Assembly: GCA_036346255.1 (NCBI GenBank)
Contig: CM070619.1
Coordinates: 42,910,342-42,974,341, forward strand
Source: Ampelocalamus luodianensis
Lineage: Eukaryota; Streptophyta; Magnoliopsida; Poales; Poaceae
Length of the DNA stretch: 64,000 bases
Direction of reading: 5' to 3'
The translations under genes were made by a program, and so were the position numbers. Positions 48,301-60,100 of the stretch are shown here, piece by piece. The notes under the pieces were generated by a model that was given only the letters and a program-made list of their open reading frames with translations, was not told the origin of the DNA and ran no database searches. Each line of letters starts with the position of its first letter. The first letter of the stretch is position 1.

Positions 48301-51300
48301 CCTATATCTGTTTTGCCCTTGTCCTTGTCACTTTGTCCAGCTGAGTCTCCACATATTCCCCATGGCCTCTCGCGTTATCGCGCGCTGTGTCGTCTTCTCA
48401 CGACTCATGAGCTCCTCCGCTCTGATACCTTCTCCCCTTATCTTCTACACAAATGCCGACCACGTGTTGAGGATCTTCCGGATGAGCCATCTTCTCACGA
48501 TGGTCCATCTTCTTCGATGCTCCATCTTCTACGATGGGTCATCTTCTCCTCGCACGCTCTTCGCGATCGCCCGATCGGTCGGCCTCGCCCGTTTGCCTTT
48601 CTTTGCGCGACTACTCGTGAGCTTTGTCTCCTGCCAGGGATCTTTGTTACTCATCACAGTGGCGCTTGCCATGGCGAGGAGATTGCGCCCTCGAGCGTCT
48701 TGGTACTTGGGATCTTGTTCCTTTTCCATCTCATTCTCATCCCATCACTGTAAGTGGGTCTATAAGATTAAGACTCGCTCGATGGCTCTCTTGGCGCTAT
48801 AAAGCGCGCCTTGTTGCTCGTGGCTTCAGGCAGAGCATGGTGTTGACTCTGACGAGACTTTTGCTCCTGTGGCCCACATGACCACTGTTCGCTCTTCTTT
48901 CGGTGGCGTGCATTGCGGCTGAGTGCATTTCTCGGCTTGATGTCAAGAATGCCTTTCTTAATGGCGAGTTGCGTGAGGAGGTCTACATGCATCCGCCGCT
49001 GGGTATTCATTCACGAGGGCATGATGCATGCCGCCGTCGCTCTCTATGGCCTTAAGCAAGCCCTCGTGCTTGGTTTGGCGCTTCTCTCTGTGGTCACTGC
49101 TGCTGGTTTTGACTAGTGATCATGATCTGCGCTCTTTGTCCACACCGTCTCGTGGTCGGACTCTTCTTCTCTGTATGTTGATGATATGATCATTACGGGA
49201 GATGATTACAGAGTACATTGCCTTTGTTAAGGCTCGTCTTAGTGGCGATTCCTTATGTCGGATCTTGGTCCTCTTGGTATTTCCTTGGGATTGAAGTTAC
49301 TTCCACTCCGGATGGTTTCTTTATGTCCCAAGAGAAATATATTCGAGATCTTCTTGATCGCGCCTCTCTCATTGATCAGTCTTGTTGAGACTCCCATGGA
49401 GCTCAATGTTCACCTCAAACTCTCGATGGCGAGCCTCTTTACGATCCGGCTACTTCTCGTCATCTTGTTGGGAGTCTTGTCTACCTTGTCATTACTCGTC
49501 CAGGATATTACTTATCAGGTTCATGTCTCGAGTCGGTTTGTTTGACTCCGCTCGGGTCCGCTCGACCACCTTCTTCGAGTTCTGCGATACCTTGGCGGGA
49601 CTATCTCTCGCCGTCTCTTCTTTCCACGTTCCATTTCGTTACGACCGGGCTTATTCGGATGCTACTTGGGCGGCGATCCTCGATCGCGGTCTATCTCTGC
49701 TTCTGTGTTTTTCTTGGTGGTTCTCTTATTGCACGGAAGGCGAAGAAAGCGATTTGCGATGTCCGTTGAGTCGCAGAGGCGAGTTGCGAGCTATGGCTCT
49801 CTTGGCAATGGAGATTACAGCTACGGTGGTTGCTTGAGGATTTTGGTGTTTACTGTCACTACACCAACCCTCTCTTGTCGACGATGCAGTGCTATCGGTA
49901 TTGCTCGTGATCTGTGAAGCATGAGCTCACCAAGCATATTGGTGTTGATGCTTCTTTCACGAGGACTTGTGTGCATGATCGGTGATTACTCTTCGTATGT
50001 GCCTTTGAGCTTGGATAGCGGATTTCTTCACGAAGGCCCGGACTGAGCTGCAACGATGCTTCTACCTCTCCAAACTCGGTGTTGTTGATCCACCATGAGT
50101 TTGAGGGGGTGTTAGAGATATATGTATAGTTGTTATTCCCCATTGTTATGAGGGGTTCTTTGCATATTGACCACCTGTACCTTGTGTATATATACTGGCC
50201 CATTGGCCTCATATGAATACAAGCACTATTCATAACATTATCAACCTACATTCAACCGAAATATTAATGAACACTCCCATAGAGAATCAAAGAAAATCAT
50301 AGCTTTTGACCAAACAAGAGATAAGCTTATCAGTGAACAAAGAGAACAAAATTTGTTGGAGAGCTAAAAATTTCAAAATTTTCTCGTCAGAAAAAAAAAG
50401 TAACATCAAATTAGCATAGAAGGATTACATTGTTGAATTAATATGACCATCATACATAAACTAAATTTTGTATTTAAAATTCTATGTGTTAAGTCCTTAA
50501 ACAGAGAGATGAAAACAAAAAAAAAAACTAATTTTATTCATGGTCTTGAAGGAAATGTCCCTAGTCTACCATGTGAATTGTACTTAAATCCAGCCATCAA
50601 CTAAAGCTGCTTTTTATCTTCAAAAGCAAGAAGGTTCTACACGTTTAAGAGGCCACGTGGTCCAATAGGATGTTGTGATCGTGCAATAGAAAGACATCAT
50701 AACTAGTGTCGCCTGAAGCCACATCCAAAAGGTTCATAATTTTTTGTCAGTATCAATATAGTACCAGCTTCCATGACAGGGACTAGCTTTCCTTGTGCCA
50801 CGGGGTTACACATGTTCTGCTATCTTGCTAAACTTCAGTGAGAAACAACTAAGGTCTAAAGCACTGTTTATTCTTCTGTGCTAAATAAAACTTCAAAGGT
50901 AAATGTACGTGTGTAGAGGCAGCTATTTCTTGTTTGGAAATGGTAATACTTGATGGCATTACAACAAAATGTTTTAAGAATGACCATCAGATGAAAATTG
51001 CAAAAAAAAGTTGTTCCTCTACGGCTAGCAATTCTAGAATCAACTTCGACACAAAAGCAAGAATCACAAACTGCAAACATGGCCATTCTTTTTCCTTTTC
51101 GTGGGACTGTCTTTAGATTGCAATTTTCACCCAAAATTTTACCAATACTTTGTCATTCCGTGACCCTACAGATAGGACAGGAATTTGATGATACCGAGTC
51201 CCGACCTGTGCTGAAGTTCACCCAAGAACCATCAATAAAACGTTTGGAATGGTAGAACCATCCTAAGCATGTCAGCATGATGCAACATACGTAAATGGTC

Positions 51301-52278
51301 GACCGATATGTGCAAATTCAATTGCTGCCAAAGAGCCATGTTTAAGGCAACCTCTTCCGCTGATCCAAGTGGACAAAACACCGGTAGGCTGTAGGCATCA
51401 GGCATGCAACTAAAAGGATTCCAATGCAACTAAAAGGATTCCAAGAGGCTAAATCCATTCTCGGACGTTAATGACGAAAAGTACTCCTGCTAGGTAGGAA
51501 AGTTAAGCTGGTGGGTGGGGCACAAATCGGGTGGTAAAATGTGCCGAAATGAATTGAAATTGCGCGATTTCTTAAACTGCGAATTTAACAGATTAAGCAG
51601 TAGAACAAAAGTAGCAGAGCAAGTAAATTTGCAAACGGGAGAAATGAGTCGACAAAGCATCGACGGAGCGGAATCCTTCCACCAAACCGCTCCCATGCTC
51701 CACCACGGCACCACCCATCCATGGGAGTTTCCCCCCAAAAAAGATGTTTTTAAAACAGAAATGGTAGATTTCAAGTAACCAAGAACAACGAGCATGCTTG
51801 AAATCCCAATCCCAATTCAACCCGCACGATCAACTAGTAATTGAGTTCTGCACGATTAGTACAGGCTGCCAACCTCCCATCTTCCCAAGCATCTGGCTCG
51901 AAGTGTTTCAATCACACAAGAACACCCGACGAACCAAGAGCACGAGGAGATGCCGGCATGCGTTCCGTAGATCTCCAAAACTCCCGACTCAACCACAGCA
52001 CGACAGCTGCAAGCTGGGACCGAGCAAAGCTTCACGCGTACCTGGTTGAACTCGAGGACGTCGGAGCGGAAGCGGATGCGGTCGCCCTTGTCGACGCCGA
52101 CGTCGCGCGGCACCCCCCGCAGCGCCGCGCCGCCGCCGCCTGGCACGAGGACGTCCCTGGCCCCGGCCTCGTCGAGCTCCACGAGCCTCTGCCGCAGCTT
52201 GGCGAACCGCAGCCGGAAGTCCAACGTGAGGTCGAACCCCGCCCCCAGCGCCTGCGCCACCTCCTCCCCCACCTCCAT
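42066..52278 (-). CDS. MACPF domain-containing protein, CAD1/NSL1 type, 7 exons
   Basis: Exons on the minus strand: 52042-52278, 47324-47562, 46903-47104, 46744-46824, 46472-46655, 46178-46344, 42066-42791. All six introns are GT-AG and the phases join exactly to 1836 bases, 611 residues plus stop. The start MEVGEEVAQALGAGFDLTLD fits the family. An in-frame ATG at 52680 would add a proline-rich tail of no known domain. The membrane-attack/perforin signature YGTHIIVEMAVGGQDVI is at residues 164-180 and KQS follows. Other landmarks are GYFNALFDLSGAWLTDAKET and GVFIVTGAQL in the plant-specific C-terminal domain. In Arabidopsis CAD1 and NSL1 restrain salicylic-acid-dependent cell death. A similar role here is inferred. 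Intron 1 (4.5 kb) and intron 6 (3.4 kb) are swollen by TEs, yet the coding sequence is undamaged. Confidence 0.95.
43200..43530 (-). pseudogene. Carboxylesterase fragment (GID1-like alpha/beta hydrolase)
   Basis: The minus strand reads LRRDVVYDAGRGLGLRMYRP, KKLPMLIYFHSGGFCIGS and CTWPSFHA. After a frameshift near 43350 it reads ELPAVVLSFDYCLAPEHHLP and AHEDAAAAL, then a stop at about 43245, then LRDPWLADGADSSQVFVS. These are consecutive blocks of plant CXE esterases. The oxyanion motif HGGG is HSGG. The sequence ends just before the GxSxG nucleophile, which is absent. It is a captured N-terminal piece and cannot be an enzyme. Confidence 0.88.
44587..44952 (-). pseudogene. Ankyrin-repeat-like fragment
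   Basis: A 121-codon minus-strand frame contains repeat-like units (VACLDALLSPPHLADPN, STLLHLAAAGEAPYAPTAI, SRLLAAGADPTLLNHLHRRP, SDLVA) with the helix-turn-helix spacing and LLAAGADP phrase of ankyrin repeats. It has no other domain. Its position inside the Pack-MULE beside the esterase fragment shows that it was captured from a different gene. Confidence 0.7.
45271..45316. repeat. (TA)n followed by (CA)n microsatellite
   Basis: About 36 bases of alternating TA pass into ACACACACACA within intron 6, between the Pack-MULE and the MITE. Confidence 0.95.
45816..46141. mobile_element. MULE-type MITE related to the Pack-MULE
   Basis: The 326-bp element has ends GGAATAAGTCTAATTTACCC and, read inward, GGAATAGGTCTATTTTATCC. 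The perfect 9-bp TSD TTCAAAAAA is at 45807-45815 and 46142-46150. The TIR is the same family as that of 42998-45167. It sits in intron 6, its right end 28 bases outside the TSD from exon 6 (46178). Confidence 0.92.
47650..50238 (+). mobile_element. 5'-truncated copia element in intron 1
   Basis: The sequence carries copia blocks in shifting frames: KWVYKIKTRS (48765), ETFAPVAHMTTVR (48855), NAFLNGELREEVYMHPP (48950), LYGLKQA (49050), YVDDMIITGDD (49170) and an RNase H end (SAEAELRAMALLA-like, near 49780). A 3' LTR (50110-50238) closes it. No 5' LTR is visible, and the left edge near 47650 is approximate. The wording and short LTR suggest the Ale/Retrofit type. It lies antisense to the host gene. 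Too many frameshifts exist for any function. Confidence 0.8.
50110..50238 (+). repeat. 3' LTR of the intronic copia element (129 bp)
   Basis: It starts TGTTAGAGATATATG and ends ATTCATAACA. A purine tract (GAGTTTGAGGGGG) directly precedes it. The short length is typical of some copia groups. Confidence 0.75.
50239..52041. other. Rest of intron 1 of the MACPF gene
   Basis: AT-rich intron sequence. No exon with family similarity and no clear TE is visible. ORFs on either strand are short and lack motifs. Confidence 0.5.
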
Positions 52279-53130
52279 CCCTCCACGCAGTACACACGCT
52301 AAGCCCCTCCTCCTCCAAGGACCACCTCGCGACGATGGACAGCTAGAGCCTAGCCTCGCGGAACCCAACAACCTGTACCCAAGTGCATGCGTTTCTTGTA
52401 TCTGACGCGTTCTTGGAGAGGAGGAGAGGAGGAGGAGGAGGAAGTAGAAGGGAAGTTTGACTATGCAGAGGTCGGAGAAGGGAGGAAGGAAAAAGAGGAG
52501 AGGGGTTTGGTGGGAATGCGGCAGGTGGGGCCCAGCCCCACGGGGTAGGGGAAGCGGGAAGGGTCTAGGGAGGGGGTCGGGGAGGAAATAAAAGCGGGCG
52601 GATCGGGGATGGGTGGATTGTTCCGTGGAGCCAGGGGGGATTGGCGGACGGGCGGATCGGTCAGTCAACTCCATCTCCATCTTTCAATTTTATAATTAAG
52701 CAAGCTGCGCGTAAGTTCTATGAACAATTGTGTATATCTGGCACTTTCTTTAGGGGTCGACAGAAATGATGGCATTCAGAAGTACTACTCCCACCACCTA
52801 CCCATCCGTTTGCCTAGGAGAATTGACCGCTTGAATCAACAGTGTTAACGTGTCCTCTGGTCAGCATGATGTAGGAAAAGTCGGTTTCCCGCATCTCTAG
52901 TAGCGAATCACCCATGTTTTCATGTGATTTACATCAAAGTTCGTTTCAAATGGGAAGCAGAGGAGCTGAGGAGGCCCCTATGTCCACGAGCGGATGTTCA
53001 GCGCACCGTTGGTAAGGCGATCTACACCAACCGCCGCCGGACCTGAACATGTTATATATCTCATCGCCGGTGATTTCTCCTCACTGATGGGGTTCATCCG
53101 CGACCAAGGCATCCTTTAACATCCAGCTCC
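52279..53130. promoter_or_regulatory. 5' leader and promoter region of the MACPF gene
   Basis: 52279-52660 is GC-rich, as in many grass leaders. On the minus strand ATTATAAAAT at about 52688-52697 is a TATA-like box roughly 410 bases before the start codon. This assignment is tentative. 52700-53130 shows nothing further. Confidence 0.35.
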
Positions 53131-53560
53131 TTGTCTGTCACACAACTAACCACAAGTCTAGCCATGGCGCTGAACAGTGATGTCAATGAGAACGAGCAGA
53201 GGAAGAAGAAGGCAGTCGGCGCTGAAGACGATCAGAGGAAGAAGAAGGAGCCAGGCCCGCCTGTCAGGCGACAGGGTGGAGAGAAATGCTGTCATGAGCT
53301 GGTTGCGCCCAGCTGTCGAGTGGCTAGTCCGGGTGCATGAGCCCAGGGGATCACTCGTCATTGTAATGCACGTTGGGTTTAAAACGTTATCCTGTAGCAA
53401 TCTAGCAAGGCATGAATGATCAATGAACTCCAGTTATTTCCTCATCTTTCTCTCTTGTTCTCATCTCAATTCTTCCTCTAAACCTTGTTATTAGCTACCA
53501 TGATCCAATTGTATCGCTCCCGACGTTAGTGTTCTTCATTTACTACGATCGGGATGGTAC
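53131..53560 (+). repeat. Probable 5' LTR of a second gypsy group
   Basis: The right edge is set by GGATGGTACA followed by ATTTGGTATCAAAGCC, a tRNA-Met type primer site at 53564-53576. The left edge is uncertain. TGTCTGTCACAC at 53131 is a candidate start. Purine-rich repeats (GAGGAAGAAGAAG) lie inside. Confidence 0.5.
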
Positions 53561-53726
53561 AATTTGGTATCAAAGCCTCAAATCCGTCTCCTTAGTCCGA
53601 TCTATGAAATTCCTTGGAGAGCTTGGTGAACACATTGATCCCGTAATTCCAATCTCAGGTTGAATCGGTAGGAAGGAGTCACCACGGCTCCTCAGAAGCC
53701 TTTGTTGCAATCTCGCCAAAGCGATC

Positions 53727-54840
53727 ATGACAATTAAGGAGAACACGGGACTGATCCAGTCCGCATTGGGAGAGATTCTCTCCCACTTCGGTGCTCAGGC
53801 GAAGAAACTCGATCTATTGTCGTTGGAAGTAAAGAACCTTAGACAACAAGTGGAAATACAGCAAGAGAGTCTAGATGAAGTGAAGTGGACGCAGGTGGAA
53901 ATCTTGCATCAGCCCCCTCCCCCACCACCACCTCCACCGCCACAGCCGCCGGTGTTGAAGTTCCCCACGAGTTTGCTCAAGTAACCATCGTGATCCCTCT
54001 TGCTGCACTCATGAACCACGACCCACCTTTGCTCACGAATCCACATGGGTTACCTGCATCATATGGAGTTGTCACCACTGAAGCTGGATTTTCCCAAGTT
54101 CTTCGGTGAGAACCCCCATTTGTGGTTGGATTGCTGCCGCACCTACTTCGAAATGTATAGTGTGCTCGTCATGCAGTGGGTGGCTACGACAACGTTGTAC
54201 ATGGATGGACATGCCGCACTCTGGCTGCAGACATACAAAAGACAACACGTAGTTCCTGGCTGGGACTTGTTCTGTCAAGTAGTGGAGGATGAATTCGGGT
54301 TTGACGAGTATGGTGCTAAGATGAACAAATTGTTGCAGCTCAAATAGACGGGCACAGTTGCTGAGCATCGGGTTGCCTTCGAGGCAAGCATGTATCATCT
54401 TCTATCGCTAGATGCTACGCTCAACAACAAATTTTTTTGTCACAAAGTTCTTGCTCGGGTTGAAAGATGAGATCCGGGTGCTGTTCGTATACAAGCCCCA
54501 ACTAATGTCACACGAGCGGCAGTACTATCGCAGATTCAAGAGGAAGAAATGGAAGCTAGTTGCCCTCGCCATCGTACCGCAATTCTTCCAAAAGCGACAG
54601 TGGCCTTACCAACTACAGTACCATCTCTGACAAATGGGACAACACGTGGCGAATTCAAAAAACAGGGGGCGATGAGTTCTGGCGCGAGCGCCAACTAAGG
54701 GACTATCGACACAAATGGCATGTATTTTAAGTGTGGAGACAAGTACAGTAAGGAACATACATGTAAAAAGCCTATTCAATTGCTCACAATTCAAATTGGC
54801 GATTTCGAGGAGGTGACACCTGAAGACATATTGTACGCCT
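53727..54840 (+). pseudogene. Ty3-gypsy gag, truncated
   Basis: ATG at 53727 starts a coiled-coil-like segment (LDLLSLEVKNLRQQVEIQQE) and a proline run. In shifted frames the gag domain follows: LKLDFPKFFGENPHLWLDCC, AALWLQTYKRQHVVPGWDLF, then GTVAEHRVAFEASMYHLLSL, then a knuckle CGDKYSKEHTCK and IQLLTIQIGDFEEV near 54720-54820. It is not the same subgroup as the 62667 gag. Beyond about 54840 the sequence belongs to another insertion, so pol is absent. Confidence 0.8.
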
Positions 54841-55001
54841 TTTTGAACCATTCCATCGACCAGTGCGTAGACCATTCCATCGATATGAACCGATCTAGGT
54901 TACCAGACCCGACCAGTAATAAATCCAATCTACTACTGCCACATATCAAGTATATGCGACCGATCCAGATCAAAAACTACGCAGGATGGCTCTAATACCA
55001 C
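54841..55001 (-). mobile_element. Primer site and leader stub of a minus-strand copia element
   Basis: Read on the minus strand, the LTR end CCCTTCA is followed by G and TGGTATTAGAGCC (54988-55000), a tRNA-iMet type primer site. The LTR to its right is therefore a 5' LTR. Only about 150 bases of the interior remain before gypsy gag sequence. The exact junction near 54840 is uncertain. Confidence 0.65.
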
Positions 55002-57165
55002 TGAAGGGATACGGGCAGGCTACGCTAGCTAGCAATTCAAAAATTCTACCATGTAAACCAGGAAGCCATGTAAGCAAGAGACCATAGATCGTTACCACTA
55101 GACACACCGTGCAACGGAAGAAGAGTTGGAGTAGCCTGATCTAATGTTGAGTGCGTCGATGTAGTGGTCGTAATCGATCGTTCAGCGTCCTTGGCGCCGA
55201 TCTTCTCCTCCAACTATATTTGACGTTCCTTGTGAAAATTGTGGATCATCATCATCCAGCACAGCAGCAATCACATCAACGCCTCTACAGTATCTGTTGG
55301 GATACGGGTAGGCTACGCTAGCAACAATTCAAAATTTCTACCACGTAAACCAGGATGCCAAACAAGTTAAATGATCACAGATCATTACCACGGATGCATG
55401 AGGCTGGTGAAGTAAGTCGGGCGGACCTAGTCCGACGAAGAATGCGTCGATGTAGTGGTCGTAGATGATCGTCCAACGTCCTCGTAGTCGATCGTTTCCT
55501 CCAGCAATCTTTGCAGTTCCTTGTGAAGATTGTGGATCGTCCTTAGCGCAACAGCGACCGCAGTAGTGTCTCTACGGTATCCACACGTCCAGAGAAGGAA
55601 CAAACGTATGCCGGTGTGCTAGCACCAAGTCGCACGAGAAGGCTCTCTCAAGAAGATGGCGGCTAGGGTTTCGGTGGAAACAACTCACATTTTTCTCACC
55701 CTCTCAAGCATCTCCTTATATAGTGCCTCGTGTCGGATCCTATCCGAACACGTTTGACGAATCGTATTCGTACTGGTTTGTTCCATCCCATTAAGTGTGT
55801 GACCCATTAGGTTTATGTGTAATCGGTTGTGGCTCAGAAACTCTTTCCGACCACGAGTCGTAGCGGTCCCTAGTAGAACATAACGATTCCCGAATACACA
55901 CAAATTATATCGGACAAACCTTAATGCAATATGATCCACGACTAGATCCTCATCACTTACGACCAGGTCCTATCTCTATACAACCAGTTCGCACTCGATC
56001 ACGACCAGTTCGTAACTCCTTACGACCAGGTTTTGACCACTCTGTGATTTCGTTCGATCAGTCTACGACTTGCTCGTATCACCATACGACTTGTCTGGAT
56101 CTGATCGAACTAAGTGACTTACTCTAGTATTCTCCCTTTGCCTCACGATATCTGGTTTGAACTCTAGGTGAGATAATATGTCATCCATGGACTGTTCAAT
56201 ACTTTCTCGATCGAGTTGTCGGATAACCTTATGTGGTCGAACACTTCGACCACTAGTGGTATGGCCATGCACTTTCTTTATCCGACCACTTCGAGGGCCC
56301 CAGAGACATCTCTCCCGTTATGTTAGGAGGGGCAAATCTCATATCCGACCAGTCATATCCCTCCGCATGTTTCATAGCATACCCAAAAGCTACCTTTATA
56401 ACTACCCAGTTACATGTAGCGTTTGGCAACCCCTAAGAGTGCTATTACACATATAAGGAACCATGCTGATCTTAGGTCTAAGGATTATACATCATCATTG
56501 CTTGAGACCAACTAATGACACATAGAATCATAATAATCTCAATAGTGTCTCAAGGTTGGTCAATCCAACCCCATGTTCTCTAACATGTGTTCACATTATT
56601 GATTCGATATCCCTATATCCATGACCGGTGAAACATAGTCATCAATCAATATATGCGCTGGTCGTAGAGTCACTGGTGTTCCGATTAGTGACATTCGACC
56701 AGAGATACTTTTAGAAAGACATCATACAAGTCGAAGAGTTTCACCAACAAGTCACATACTCGTTGATCTTCAGAACTAACGATTCATTAAAGGAACATAA
56801 TAACATTTATTCAAGAACTCATAAACATAAACGTGATACAATCATCTCTATGATTGTCTCTAGAGCATATCACCAATAATATCCACATGTCTAGGGATGG
56901 AATACCAGACACCGGTGTGCTAGCACCAAATTGCATGACAGGGCTCTCCGAGAAGATAGTGGCTAGGGTTTTGGTGGAGCAACTCACGTCTTCTTTGTGT
57001 CTCTTGACCCAACAATCTCATACATCCCCTTATAAAGAACCCATGACGGATCCTATCCGAACTCGTTTATTCCAACCCGTTAAGTGTGTGACCCTGTAGG
57101 TTTGTACGTATTCGATTGTGACTCGGAAACTCTTTTTTGACCACGAGTCGTTAGCGGTTCCTAAC
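55002..57165 (-). mobile_element. BARE/RIRE1-like 5' LTR, split twice
   Basis: The tail (55002-55294) and a middle part (56884-57165) belong to one LTR. Between them lies another LTR of the same family (55295-56878). The gypsy element at 57166 then cuts the outer LTR in the phrase GAGTCGTTAGCGGTTCC. Its remaining part should lie beyond the window, after that element. Confidence 0.8.
55295..56878 (-). mobile_element. BARE/RIRE1-like solo LTR nested in a sibling LTR
   Basis: The 1584-bp LTR reads on the minus strand from TATTGGTGATATGCTCTAGA (family start TGTTGG, changed) to CCCGTATCCCAACA. GTATC (55290-55294) and ATATC (56879-56883) are a 5-bp TSD with one mismatch. No internal sequence is present. 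Confidence 0.83.
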
Positions 57166-60100
57166 TGTAACATCCCCATTTTGGATTGTGTTTCAAATGT
57201 AATAAAATGAGGTTAAATTAAAACTTTTCCTTCATCCTTTTACCCTTGAAACTTTTCTGAAATTCTTGTAAAGGAATTTTGGGAAATTCAAAATCAGAAT
57301 CCTCATTTATCTCAAGTCAAAACCTTCTGGGTGAAATCTTGTGTCAAACCCTTGGTAATAATTTTTCCTGGGTTCTAGGGTTGTAGTAACACCTCTGAAT
57401 TATTTCATAATTTTTGGAAATTATTTGAAATATTTTAGACATAAGTCAAACCTTGGTCAAACCTCTGAAATCACCTTCTGGAATTTCTGGAGAAAATTTC
57501 AGTGCACAAAATCTCTAAAAATTTTATGGAGGGTTAATCCTTAAGTCAGGAAGCTCCAGTTAAAATTTCATAAATTTTGGAGTTGGTTTGATACCTCAAT
57601 TAAATCCCCAAAGTTTCAGGTTTAAAAATCAAACCCTAACTGGTTTGCCCTGTTCATTGGACTCGAGTCAGGCTCGGGCTCGAGTCACTTGACTCGAATG
57701 AGCCAACTAACCGCGCCCCGCGCCAGTTCAACCGCGCACGCGCTGTCAGCCGTTGGATCTCCATCGAACGGCTCTCATTCGTGTAAGCATTCGGACAACT
57801 CCGGTTGCCATCTGATTCTCAGCCGTTGGATCCTGATCCAACCATCGCGGGACGGTACCGTTTCGCGTTAGCCGTTTTAAAATCAGCGATCGCATCGGGG
57901 CAGTCTGATTCTAATCCGACGGTCAGCATCGAGTGGGTTGGGCTCGACCGCGTTAGCTGTTGAGTCCGAGCCGCTCGTTCTCGCTTCGCCACGATGGTGG
58001 GCCCGGACGTGCGCGGTCATCTTCCTCCTCGCGTGCGTGTGCCGCATGACGCCATGGCGAGAGAGGAGGTGACTTGTCACCTCCTTGAGCCCTTAGCGGC
58101 TAAATCTTGCCATGCATTAAATGCACACCGCCTCCTCCTCCCAAAGTCGTCTCCTACCGCTCCCGTCCCTCACGATGCCCATGGCAGGGGCATGAACCCA
58201 GTCCACCCGAGAGCTTGGGCTTAACCCTAGCTTGAGCTCCTTGAGCTATAAGTAGCTCCCTGGCTCTCCCTCAGTTCCCTTTCAAAACCCAGTAGTTTTG
58301 CCAAGCATCCTTGGTGCTTTGTGAGCTCAAAACACCAAAAGCACCTAAAACCGCCATTGTTGAGCTGGGAGCTCCTCGGCGCAACCGTGCTCCAGTGGCG
58401 TTTCTTCCTCTCTTTTCGTTTCAGTGTGTGCCTCTCACCTCCTGGAACAAAACCCCTAACTTAATTGTAGTTGCTTTTCACAGGAGCGACTCAATTTTGG
58501 GAATTGTTCTTTTGGTAGTGAGCACCCCTTCTTCCTCATCACCAGGTAGAAGCTCTATTCTTCAATTTTTACTCTGGGGCTTCTTTGAGCTTGGTTGGAG
58601 CTAACCGATGACGCTGGTCGTGTTATCTTTGCTCGAGCGCCTTCCCGAGTTGTCTTCTCCAAGTCAAGCAACCTTCTTCGTCGCCAGGAGCAACTCCATC
58701 CATCCTGGACCTCCCTACCCTCGGGTATCCTTCTAGTAGCCCCTAGAAGCTTTGGCACTCATTGAAATGGTTCGTTCGCGAGCTTTGGTCATTATGCATT
58801 TCGCCGTTTTGGTCGCGCGCTCATCGTCGGCTAGCGCCGCTTCGGGACACCACCGAGCGGTGTGGATGGTCCGGTGTGTGCGTTATGCTATTGCGGTTCC
58901 ATTTTGGCATTTAGCTCCGCTTGCGTGCCTTGGGTCGCGGCGACAAGCGGTGCCCTCGGTTTTGTTGTCGGACCAGCGGCGGTCGTAATGTCGCTTCGGA
59001 CACGATAACGGCGTTCATTAATGCTAATCATTGTTAATCATGGGTTAGTAATCATTAGCTGTCCTAAACCCACCTCCTTAGTCACTTGCATGTGGGCGCA
59101 CTTTTAATCCTCCGTGCGCTAACCCGCGTGTGCGTGGCCACGATCAGCGACACGTGGGCCCGCCATCTTCAAACCCCGGTCGCGCGTGTGTTTAACCCGG
59201 CATGTGACTTAGCGTCAGCGACCGGTGGGCCCCTATTGTCGATGAGTCCTGTTCAAATCGTGAAGCGGCCCAATCAACCTCGGTAGTTTGATCTTGGATC
59301 GTGGCGGGATCGTGGGAGCAATTGGGTGTCAGAAGGCTCCTCAATCCCGACCCTTCATCGCTTGATCGACGGCCCGGGATGGGCGGGCATCCGCTTCGGT
59401 CAGATTGCCATCTCGATCCGGGTGTTGGATCTTGATCCAACGGTGAGCCTCGTGGGTCTTTGTGCGGATGTCTTTGTGCTTGGCGTGCGTGTGGGCCGTT
59501 CGATCCGGGATCGACGGTCCATAATCAACCACGTCTTTTCTTTCGGTTAAGGGATATAATTTCCTCGGTAGCTTTATCTTTCCACGAAAATGTTGTTAAA
59601 ACTTTAGAAATTCATATCTTTTCATTCTGAGATCCTTTTGGGTGATTTCAGTAGTGTTAATTTTCTTTTAGGCTAGAGGTTAATCTAAAAATGTTTCAGG
59701 CCGTTAAGAACCGTAAATGTTGTGAATCGATTTTAGCCTTTTCACCTCTATTAAATATTCCAAAATGCTATAAAAACTTAGAAAATCTATAACTTGTTCT
59801 CTGTAAGTCCAAATAGAGCGAGCTAAATTTTGTTAATTTCCATTAGGGATGAACTTTAGTGAAGGACCGGTTTGCTAGTGGTCTTTGCTCTTGATATAAA
59901 GGATGTCCTAGTTTTAGAACTTAGAAAAATCATAACTAATTCGTTGTAACTTCAAATGACCTGAAAATTTATATGGATTATAACTATACCATTAGGTAGC
60001 TACCATAAAAGTTTCAGCTTCAAAATCTTTCTAGAAAATATTTTTGCTACGATTGCTAATTATGGTAGAAAATAGGTTTTTAGAGAATATCTTTTGCACC

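Noticed and set aside
48067..48753. 228-codon ORF in intron 1
   Set aside because: It lies within the copia fragment, out of the pol frame, and contains no motif.
51856..52680. 274-codon ORF at the MACPF 5' end
   Set aside because: Only its middle (52042-52278) is exon 1. The upstream part is leader read through without a stop, and the downstream part is intron 1.
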